In this document: one piece after another, positions 1 through 6,112 of the stretch | Layout: each line of letters starts with the position of its first letter | How positions within the stretch are numbered: position 1 is the first letter of the stretch | From: Pirellulales bacterium | GTDB lineage: Bacteria > Planctomycetota > Planctomycetia > Pirellulales > JALHLM01 | Direction: 5' to 3' | DNA: 20,205 nt | Assembly: GCA_022844585.1 (NCBI GenBank) | Contig: JALHLM010000029.1 | Location: 1-20,205, forward strand | Position numbers and translations under genes: made by a program | Notes under the pieces: model-generated | Database searches by the model: none | Told to the model about the DNA's origin: nothing | Seen by the model: only the letters and a program-made list of their open reading frames with translations

Positions 1-306
1 CCTTACACGATGGGTCGCCGGCGCGAACTACGACGGTCCATTAAAGTGTAATATACGCGTGTACAGAGTCAATAGCATCCGTACACCGATGATCGGTCGT
101 TTACGGCGGGAAGGCCAGAAATCTTGGCGCAATCCGAAGGAGTTGCGCAAAAAGCGGCTGCTTTTTCGAGTCCGACGCCCGGCAAAGGCCGGCGATTCGA
201 CGCGATTTCGCTGATCCGCCGCCCAGAAACGAGTACCCCATTGGCGTCGGCGCAAAATGGCCGCCGCCGCGATCCGAGGGTGCGGACCGGTTCAGCCCGT
301 CGTTGA
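1..306. other. Non-coding stretch, no gene supported
   Basis: I see no convincing gene in this stretch. The short reading frames here have no recognisable domain, and one of them merely runs on into the antisense of the gene at 307-942. A frame open from the left edge (2-211) is arginine/lysine-rich and does not look like a real C-terminus. The stretch may hold a promoter facing left, listed separately. Confidence 0.5.
45..72 (-). promoter_or_regulatory. Possible leftward sigma70-type promoter
   Basis: Reading the minus strand, TTGACT (72-67) is followed after 16 nt by TACACT (50-45), which matches the -35 and -10 consensus moderately well. It would serve a gene left of the window. The surrounding bases are AT-richer than the neighbouring coding sequence. 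This is a pattern match only. Confidence 0.25.
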
Positions 307-942
307 CTACGCCTGTTTGGCGAATTCCTGGCAGGTTTCTTCGCTGACGAAGTAGTGCGTCACGCCGCCGCGTTCCAGCTTTGCGCCGGCGGCGAACTTG
401 GGGAACCGGACGTGTGCGATCGGGTCCTCGACCATGAAGTCCTTGAGGTAGTACTCGTTCTCGTGCAACGCAAGATAGGTCTTCACGAAGGACATGATGC
501 GATCGTCCAGCCACTGCGTCATCGCGGCGGCGTCGACCTGGTCGAGCGGGAAAGAAATCTCCGCGTGCTTTTCGAATTGCATCAAGATCGGCAGGATCTC
601 CAGGTCGTAGTTCAACTGGATTTTCTTAACCTCCGCGTCCGGCGAGGCGGAAAACCGCAGATTGATGCGCGCCAATGGAGACTGAAATTGAAACGTCGCC
701 TGGCGGTGGCCCGGCGAGACCGACGGCGTCACCTTGACGTGGTCGCCAAAGCGCTTGGCCAGCGCCTCCAGCCGCGGCCGCCAGACATCACGGAGCTGAT
801 TCAAGAGCTGCTCGAATTTTTCGACGCGTTGTTCACGCTCATGGTATTGCTCGATCCGCTCCTCCTGCACTTGCTTCCGGCGAGCCTCGAGTCCGGCGAA
901 TTCGGCGTCGATACGACTGAGCAAATTGTCGAGGTCCGGCAT
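307..942 (-). CDS. Coiled-coil protein with degenerate YHS-like C-terminus
   Basis: A 211-aa protein with no signal peptide or membrane segment, so probably cytoplasmic. Residues about 5-60 are rich in E, R, K and Q with heptad-like leucines (predicted coiled coil), and the middle is mixed alpha/beta. Residues about 173-208 (DPIAHVRF...THYFVSEETCQEF) resemble the YHS domain, a small metal-associated module whose usual form is DPVCGM...YYFCSxxCxxxF. Here the first cysteine motif is AHV and FCS is FVS, leaving only C204, so classical metal binding is doubtful. The ATG at 942 is preceded by AAGGGAG at good spacing, which supports this start. It lies downstream of maf on the same strand, 120 nt away. 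The function is unknown; the YHS relation is my inference from motif order. Confidence 0.75.
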   Translation of the reverse strand: MPDLDNLLSRIDAEFAGLEARRKQVQEERIEQYHEREQRVEKFEQLLNQLRDVWRPRLEALAKRFGDHVKVTPSVSPGHRQATFQFQSPLARINLRFSASPDAEVKKIQLNYDLEILPILMQFEKHAEISFPLDQVDAAAMTQWLDDRIMSFVKTYLALHENEYYLKDFMVEDPIAHVRFPKFAAGAKLERGGVTHYFVSEETCQEFAKQA

Positions 943-1062
943 GGGAGACTCCCTTGAATCAGCAGGAGAAGTGCGTGTGCCATCAACTTAACGCGAGCCC
1001 GTCACGGTGGCAATTGACTGAAGTACGAAGAATTCAGGACATTGGCTGGATATTGCTAGCGC

Positions 1063-1665
1063 TCATTTTTGTTTCGTGTCTTTCTTCGGCTTTCGCACCT
1101 TGGCGGCTCTGCGAAGCAGCTTTTTCAAGGCTTCCATCGGCAGGCCCACGACGTTCGATTCGCTGCCTTGGATGACGTGGAGCCAATCCGGGCCGTCCTG
1201 ATAGCCGAACGCGCCGGCTTTGCCTTCCCAGGCGCGCGTGGCGAGGTACGCGTCCAGGTCGGCCGCGGCGAGCTTGTCCATGCGCAGGACAGTGCATTCG
1301 ACCACGACCTCCGGCTCGCCATGCGGCGTCGGCCAAATGCAGAGGCCGGTATACACGCGATGCGCGCGGCCGCTGAGGTGTTGCAGCATCGCTTTGGCGT
1401 GGGCGGCGTCACGCGGCTTGCCTAGGATGTGCCCATCACACTCCGCGACCGTGTCGCAAGCAATGACGATGCCTTCGGTAACCTGGCCGACCACGTCGAC
1501 GGCCTTCTGCCAGGCGAGCCGAGCGACAAGCATCGGCGCTGGTTCGTCATCGCCGGCCTCGGTCTCCGCTTCGGGACGTGGCGGCATGACGGTGAATTCA
1601 TAGCCCGCCTCGCGCATCAACTGCTGCCGCCGCGGCGATGAGCTAGCAAGGATGAGAGGCAGCAT
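1063..1665 (-). CDS. maf: Maf-like nucleoside triphosphate pyrophosphatase
   Basis: A 200-aa cytoplasmic protein of the Maf/YhdE/YceF family. These enzymes hydrolyse nucleoside triphosphates (dTTP, UTP or modified pyrimidine nucleotides) to monophosphate and pyrophosphate, and are thought to clean the nucleotide pool. The N-terminus has the family signature LASSSPRR (residues 6-13). ACDTV (69-73) carries the probable catalytic Asp71, followed by LGKP (81-84), LSGRAHRVYTG (97-107), KAGAFGYQD (149-157) and SESNVVGLP (168-176). The usual SGE just before the KAG motif reads TRA here. The last 20 residues are a Lys/Arg-rich tail beyond the normal family end. Length fits the family (about 190-200 aa). 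No good Shine-Dalgarno is visible. The exact substrate cannot be told from sequence. Confidence 0.95.
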   Translation of the reverse strand: MLPLILASSSPRRQQLMREAGYEFTVMPPRPEAETEAGDDEPAPMLVARLAWQKAVDVVGQVTEGIVIACDTVAECDGHILGKPRDAAHAKAMLQHLSGRAHRVYTGLCIWPTPHGEPEVVVECTVLRMDKLAAADLDAYLATRAWEGKAGAFGYQDGPDWLHVIQGSESNVVGLPMEALKKLLRRAAKVRKPKKDTKQK

Positions 1666-1691
1666 GGGAAGTGATGAATGACGAACAAAAC

Positions 1692-1723
1692 CACTGAAAA
1701 CTGAACACTGAAAACTTCAAACT
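1692..1723. repeat. Dispersed 32-bp repeat, copy 1
   Basis: The 32 bases here recur exactly and in the same orientation at 6025-6056. The unit is itself built from ctgaaaactgaacactgaaaac-like subrepeats. It lies in the 62-nt gap between the GH32 gene and maf. Confidence 0.85.
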
Positions 1724-1727
1724 GAAT

Positions 1728-3743
1728 CTACTGCTTCTCCGGCGCATGCCAGATCGATTTCAACCTGCGTACATGGCATTTGACGATTTCCGCCGTGCCG
1801 CCGTCGGCGTAGAGTTCGAGTCGATTGCTTTTCGAACTCGGGAATACCAGGTCCGTAATCACCGTTTCGCCATGGTTGCCGAAGACTTCGACGGAACTCG
1901 CGTCGACGTAGATTATCATCCGCACGAGACCGCCTTCGTCCGGCTTGAGCGGACCGGCGTGGCGTCCGGCGAAAGTGGGGTGAAAAGTGACGTTGCCTGA
2001 CTTCGTGCGGTCGACAAATAGCGATTCTTTCTCGGCGTCGTATCCGACCGTTGTCTGTTCGCGCTCTCCTTTTAGCACGCGCGCGCCGAACTCTGTCGCC
2101 GTTCCAGGTCGAAACTCCAACGTGATCTCCAGTTGCTGTCCAGTGACATCCACTGGCACCGCTTCAGTATCGAGCGACCGCGGTTTGAAGTCGACGGCGT
2201 CATCGCAGAGTCTCTTTAGCTCGCCCACCGGCCGCTGGCAGAGGCGCAACTTGCCGTCCACGCGGCGCAAGGTCAGCTCCCGCGGAATCGACATTGCACT
2301 CCGCCACGGATACGTGGGATTCAACGCGGTTTCCCAGTTGTTCATCCATCCGAGCCAGATGCGCCGTCCGTCTTCGCGCGGGATATCCGACCACGAGATG
2401 GGGGCGTAAAAATCGCGGCCGAAGTCGACCCATTGCGATTCCTTCGATTCGGCGACGAACTTCTCGCCGTCGAATTCGCCGATGAAGTACTCGCCTCCGG
2501 AGCCGCCCGCGATGGAGCCGCCCCCCATGTCAGCCTCCACGACCCAGCGCGTCGCGCCGGGCTCGTTTTCGATCGGCAGCTCAAACATGTCGGGGCATTC
2601 CCAATTGGGTTTGCTGGGAACGCCGGCCGGGCCGAATTCGCTTAAGAGCGTCCAGGATTTCAGATCGGGCGAACTGTAAAACTGCAGCCGCTTCTGCGCC
2701 GCGAGCGTAACAATCATCACCCAGCGCGACGTCGGTTCGTGCCAGATCACCTTCGGGTCGCGGAATTCCGCTTCGCCGATATCGATCACGGGGTTGCCCG
2801 CGTATTTCGTCCAGGTGCGGCCGCGGTCGTTGCTGTAAGCGAGGTCCTGTGTCTGCCGGCCCAAGCCATGCCCCGTGTAAATCGCCACCAGGGGCGGTTG
2901 ATTGCCGACGCCGAAGCCCGAAGTGTTTTTCTCGTCGACCACGGCGCTGCCGGAAAACGCCATGATGCCGTACTCTTCGTGGAGGGCAATCGGCAAGTGC
3001 TTCCAGTGCACCAGGTCGTCGCTCACCGCGTGTCCCCAGCTCATGTGGCCCCATTCGTGGCCGTGCGGATTGTGCTGGTAGAACAGGTGATACTCGCCGT
3101 CGAAATAAACGAGCCCGTTGGGATCGTTCATCCAGTTCGTTTCCGGCGTGAAATGGAACTGCGGCCGGTAGCGCTCGTGGTAGTACGCCGCCGATTTGCG
3201 GTAGTTTTCCAGGCGGCCGACTTCGATCCGCTCGCGCGGCTCGTCGGTGAGGACGAAGTTGTCGGCCAGGACGTGTCCCCAGCCGCCAGTGGCGCGATCG
3301 AAGATACGCAGCTTGGCGCGCTGCCCTTGCAGGTCGCGAACATCCCAGTTGACCCAGGTCAACGACTCGGAATCCGTGCCGGTCGCCGAGCGGACGCGTT
3401 TGCCGTCGACCAGCAATTCCACGCCGAGGTCAGCGGGCTGATTGCCGCCGCCGATGAGAAACGACAGATGGTCGTTGTCCAGTGCGAATTCCGGCGAAGT
3501 TAACGTACCGGTGGTCTTGTCCCCCTTCCGGTAGCTGTTGACGAGGCGGCGCCCTTCGAACGCACCGACCGACATCTGGTCCGGCAACGCCCCCTCGGCC
3601 GGCCCCACGGCAAACGCCTCGCCCTCGGCGGTCCAATCGCGATAGTTGTCGGCCTCGAAATCGGCCAGAATCCGCTCGTCGGCTCGGGCGACGCTAGCGA
3701 CGAGGAGCATGAGGAAGGCTGGGACAGCGTTTCGAGCGAACAT
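1728..3743 (-). CDS. Secreted glycoside hydrolase family 32 (fructan/sucrose hydrolase)
   Basis: A 671-aa GH32 enzyme that hydrolyses beta-fructosides (inulin, levan, sucrose type). Residues 1-21 form a signal peptide ending VARA, so it is exported. Residues about 22-170 form a beta-rich N-terminal module that may bind carbohydrate (family not identified). The five-bladed propeller domain follows, with WMNDPNG (204-210, nucleophile Asp207), FRDP (327-330, transition-state Asp329) and WECPD (381-385, acid/base Glu382). The C-terminal beta-sandwich carries the typical YVDASSVEVFGN motif. All three catalytic acids are present, so it should be active. Export plus the extra N-terminal module point to exo-acting levanase/fructanase rather than cytoplasmic sucrose-phosphate hydrolase; that is inference. 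No sugar transporter, fructokinase or regulator lies beside it. The ATG at 3743 directly opens the signal peptide. Confidence 0.95.
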   Translation of the reverse strand: MFARNAVPAFLMLLVASVARADERILADFEADNYRDWTAEGEAFAVGPAEGALPDQMSVGAFEGRRLVNSYRKGDKTTGTLTSPEFALDNDHLSFLIGGGNQPADLGVELLVDGKRVRSATGTDSESLTWVNWDVRDLQGQRAKLRIFDRATGGWGHVLADNFVLTDEPRERIEVGRLENYRKSAAYYHERYRPQFHFTPETNWMNDPNGLVYFDGEYHLFYQHNPHGHEWGHMSWGHAVSDDLVHWKHLPIALHEEYGIMAFSGSAVVDEKNTSGFGVGNQPPLVAIYTGHGLGRQTQDLAYSNDRGRTWTKYAGNPVIDIGEAEFRDPKVIWHEPTSRWVMIVTLAAQKRLQFYSSPDLKSWTLLSEFGPAGVPSKPNWECPDMFELPIENEPGATRWVVEADMGGGSIAGGSGGEYFIGEFDGEKFVAESKESQWVDFGRDFYAPISWSDIPREDGRRIWLGWMNNWETALNPTYPWRSAMSIPRELTLRRVDGKLRLCQRPVGELKRLCDDAVDFKPRSLDTEAVPVDVTGQQLEITLEFRPGTATEFGARVLKGEREQTTVGYDAEKESLFVDRTKSGNVTFHPTFAGRHAGPLKPDEGGLVRMIIYVDASSVEVFGNHGETVITDLVFPSSKSNRLELYADGGTAEIVKCHVRRLKSIWHAPEKQ

Positions 3744-3829
3744 GGGCGCGGTTCCGTGGAGGATGACGAGGCCCTAGTTTAATTGACCGCGACGGCCGTG
3801 GGGAGAACTTGGGGCGAGCGAATGCCTGC

Positions 3830-3845
3830 GGGATCTCGATATCCC
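3830..3845. promoter_or_regulatory. Near-palindrome upstream of metal operon
   Basis: gggatctcgatatccc is symmetric at 14 of 16 positions. It lies about 75 nt upstream of the predicted -35 box of the efflux operon and between two divergent genes. It could be an operator for a metal regulator or a chance symmetry. No regulator gene is present in the window. Confidence 0.25.
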
Positions 3846-3919
3846 GCCCGGATTTCGGTGAAGAGCACAGGGGGATTTTTTCGCGAACAGAAGTCCGTGG
3901 GACTTTGCCGCAACTCTGC

Positions 3920-3948
3920 TTGACGGTGCTGCCGATACCGGAAATGAT
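3920..3948 (+). promoter_or_regulatory. Predicted promoter of the metal-efflux operon
   Basis: TTGACG (3920-3925), a 17-nt spacer, then AATGAT (3943-3948), about 24 nt before the ATG at 3973. The spacing is the standard sigma70 distance, not the stretched 19-20 nt of MerR/CueR-controlled promoters, so a MerR-type mechanism is not supported here. Confidence 0.45.
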
Positions 3949-3972
3949 GATTCCAGGTGGTAGGCTTACGTA

Positions 3973-4368
3973 ATGCCGCGATTCGTTTCAGCGATCTTGA
4001 GCCTGGTGATAGTCCTGCACGCGGTGCTGGGCTGCTGCTGGCACCACGCGCGCTGTGTGGAATCCGCCGCGCGGCCGCACGAGTATTCCACGGGCGACTG
4101 CTGCCACCACCACGATGTCCCCGGCGAAGACGGTGAAGATCGCCACGACTCGTCGGAGGATTGCCACGAGGCGAGCTGCGTGTTCGTTCGCGGCGAGACC
4201 TCGCGGGCGGGCGATTTGGCTGGGGAATTGGCGCTGGCCGCCGTCGCCGAGAATGTAGCGACGCTGACGTGCTCACCGAGCGCCTTCTCACGGCGACTGG
4301 GCGAGGCGCGACTTTCTCACGCGCCGCTCGGGCGGCTGCATCTGCGCTTGGGCGTGCTGCTCATTTGA
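3973..4368 (+). CDS. Small exported Cys/His-rich protein, putative metal binder
   Basis: A 131-aa protein; I do not recognise a family. Residues 1-20 are a hydrophobic export signal ending at Cys21-Cys22; VLGC is a poor lipobox, so lipoprotein status is open. Eight cysteines and many histidines cluster in the first 70 residues (CCWHHARC 21-28, DCCHHHD 42-48, DCHEASC 63-69), which strongly suggests binding of soft or borderline metal ions outside the cytoplasm. Between the clusters the chain is acidic. It is the first gene of the operon with the RND adaptor, pump and His-rich lipoprotein, so it may sense, buffer or deliver the exported metal. The metal role is inferred from composition and context. 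Confidence 0.75.
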   Translation: MPRFVSAILSLVIVLHAVLGCCWHHARCVESAARPHEYSTGDCCHHHDVPGEDGEDRHDSSEDCHEASCVFVRGETSRAGDLAGELALAAVAENVATLTCSPSAFSRRLGEARLSHAPLGRLHLRLGVLLI

Positions 4369-4395
4369 ACCGGCGTTGCGCGCCGTGTAGTTCCT

Positions 4396-4429
4396 GACGG
4401 GCCGTTCTCGTATAGAACGCCGCGCCGTC
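4396..4429 (+). repeat. Intercistronic hairpin in the efflux operon
   Basis: In the 119-nt gap between the Cys/His-rich gene and the adaptor, CGTTCT (4403-4408) pairs with AGAACG (4414-4419) around a 5-nt loop, and GACGG (4396-4400) with CCGTC (4425-4429) outside it. There is no T-run, so it is not an intrinsic terminator. It might affect mRNA stability or the ratio of the flanking proteins. Confidence 0.4.
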
Positions 4430-4487
4430 ACATTCCTAGGGTTCCTGCGCTTGGCAATTGCGCGCCCCCTGCGCGAGAGGTTCAAAT

Positions 4488-5891
4488 ATGGCTACCGCAA
4501 GTTTATCGTCCCAACGAACCCTGCCGGGCGGCCGCTGGAGTTGGTTCGCCGGCGGCGCCGTGACCGTCGCGGTTGTGGCGGCCGCAACTCTGGGCTTTGG
4601 CGGACCACAAGTGCGGGGTTGGTTGCTTGGCGCACCGCAGTCAGCAGAAACGGCGCATGAGGATGCGCACGAGCATGAAGACGAACATGAGCACGGGATA
4701 TCAGCCGACGTGCTGGAACTGAGTCCACAGGCTGTAGCGAATTTGAACGTCCAGTTGGCGACCGTCGCCCTGCAGCCCTATGAGCGCGTGATCAGCATCC
4801 CGGGCATCGTGATTGAAGAACCAGGCAAGTCGCGGTTGGAAGTCACCGCACCGCTGACGGGCGTCGTCACGAAGATTTCGGCACATCAAGGGGACGCCGT
4901 CGAACCGGGGCAGTTGCTGTTTCAGCTACGGTTGTCGCACGAAGAACTGGTGCAAGCCCAGGCCGATTTTCTCCAGACTGCCGAAGAGTTGGACGTGATC
5001 GGCCGGGAAGTCACGCGGCTTGAAGCCTTGGCGGACCAGGGAACTATCGCAGGCAAGACGTTGCTGGAGCGGCGCTACGAGCAACAAAAGGCCGAGGCGA
5101 TGATTCACGCGCAGCGCCAAGCGCTGATTCTGCACGGGTTTTCGGATGAGCAGGTGAACGAAATTCAGCGGACCAGGACGCTGTTGCAATTCCTGGATGT
5201 CGTGGCGCCGAGCGCCGAGATGACCAATGGCGCCGCCACGCCGCCGCGGTATCAAGTGCAGCAGTTGGCGATCGAGCGCGGCCAGCACGTAAACGCAGGC
5301 GATGCCCTCGCCGATCTGGCCGATCATCAAACGCTGCTGATCGAGGGAATGGCCTTCGAACGGGATATTCCGTCGATTCACGAATTGTCGAAGCGCGGCT
5401 GGAAGATCTCGGCCGTCATCGATCAGGAAAGCGGCCGGCCCCAGGTGATCGAAGGGCTCGAGCTGGCCTTCCTCAACGCGCAGGTCGATCCGGATTCCCG
5501 CGCGTTTCACTTTTACGCGAAGTTACCCAACGAACTGCTCTCCGCCTCGTCCGGCGCCGATCTGGGGCGGTCGCTAACTTGGCGCTTCAAGCCAGGCCAG
5601 CGCGTGCAGTTGCGCGTGCCTGTGGAAAGTCTGCCGGATCGCATCGTGCTGCCGGCCGCGGCGGTAGCCAAGGACGGCGTGGAAACGTACGTGTTCCAAC
5701 AAAACGGCAAGGCCTTCCAACGGCGTCCCGTGCATGTGGAAGTGGAAGACCCATTGTCGGTAGTGATCGCCAACGACGGCTCGCTGTTTCCCGGCGACCA
5801 GGTCGCCACCAACGGCGCGCAACAAATGCTGCTAGCGCTCAAGAACAAATCCGGCGGAGCGATCGATCCTCATGCTGGACATAACCATTGA
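4488..5891 (+). CDS. RND efflux periplasmic adaptor subunit (CusB/CzcB type)
   Basis: A 467-aa membrane-fusion protein linking an inner-membrane RND pump to an outer-membrane channel. I start at the ATG at 4488, which has AGAGG 7 nt upstream; the frame also allows a TTG at 4458, without such support. Residues about 18-36 are a single membrane anchor or signal, followed by a His/Glu-rich stretch (HEDAHEHEDEHEHG, 57-70) likely to bind metal in the periplasm. Next come a lipoyl half-motif (about 115-150), an alpha-helical hairpin (about 150-215), beta-barrel and membrane-proximal regions. The C-terminus ends DPHAGHNH. These His clusters mark the heavy-metal branch of the family. The pump gene follows after 221 nt, a gap filled by a repeat element. 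Which metal is moved is not decided by sequence. Confidence 0.93.
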   Translation: MATASLSSQRTLPGGRWSWFAGGAVTVAVVAAATLGFGGPQVRGWLLGAPQSAETAHEDAHEHEDEHEHGISADVLELSPQAVANLNVQLATVALQPYERVISIPGIVIEEPGKSRLEVTAPLTGVVTKISAHQGDAVEPGQLLFQLRLSHEELVQAQADFLQTAEELDVIGREVTRLEALADQGTIAGKTLLERRYEQQKAEAMIHAQRQALILHGFSDEQVNEIQRTRTLLQFLDVVAPSAEMTNGAATPPRYQVQQLAIERGQHVNAGDALADLADHQTLLIEGMAFERDIPSIHELSKRGWKISAVIDQESGRPQVIEGLELAFLNAQVDPDSRAFHFYAKLPNELLSASSGADLGRSLTWRFKPGQRVQLRVPVESLPDRIVLPAAAVAKDGVETYVFQQNGKAFQRRPVHVEVEDPLSVVIANDGSLFPGDQVATNGAQQMLLALKNKSGGAIDPHAGHNH

Positions 5892-5895
5892 CAAC

Positions 5896-6085
5896 GGATT
5901 CACCACGGAGTCACGGAGGCACGGAGGGCGCGAGCGCTTTTGAAACGCGGAGGCGCTGAGACGCAGAGAGAGAAGAGAAGGGAAGGGTGGAGAGAGGGAG
6001 AGAGAGGACGACGCGGCGCCCAAACACTGAAAACTGAACACTGAAAACTTCAAACTCTTCCCCTCCGTGCCTCCGTGGTGAATCC
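5896..6085. repeat. Inverted-repeat element inside the efflux operon
   Basis: The ends are inverted copies of ggattcaccacggag, continued on both sides by gcacggaggg (the left arm has 8 extra bases, tcacggag). The interior holds a 44-nt purine tract (5965-6008) and the second copy of the 32-bp dispersed repeat (6025-6056). It fills nearly all of the gap between adaptor and pump genes and has no coding content. The caccacggag...cacggag motif is, as I recall, a frequent intergenic repeat in planctomycete and related genomes. Confidence 0.8.
6025..6056. repeat. Dispersed 32-bp repeat, copy 2
   Basis: Identical over 32 bases to 1692-1723, same orientation. Here it is embedded in the inverted-repeat element 5896-6085, whereas copy 1 stands without those flanks. 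Confidence 0.85.
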
Positions 6086-6112
6086 TGAATCTTAACGCCA
6101 TTCGGAACTTTC

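Noticed and set aside
2739..3503. 254-codon plus-strand frame opposite the GH32 gene
   Set aside because: Exact antisense of a gene with all catalytic motifs; Val/Arg-rich composition typical of GC-rich shadow frames, no domain.
3920..3948. MerR/CueR-type promoter for the metal operon
   Set aside because: Spacer is 17 nt rather than 19-20 and no matching dyad lies between the boxes.
4458..4487. TTG start for the RND adaptor
   Set aside because: No Shine-Dalgarno; the ATG at 4488 has AGAGG 7 nt upstream.
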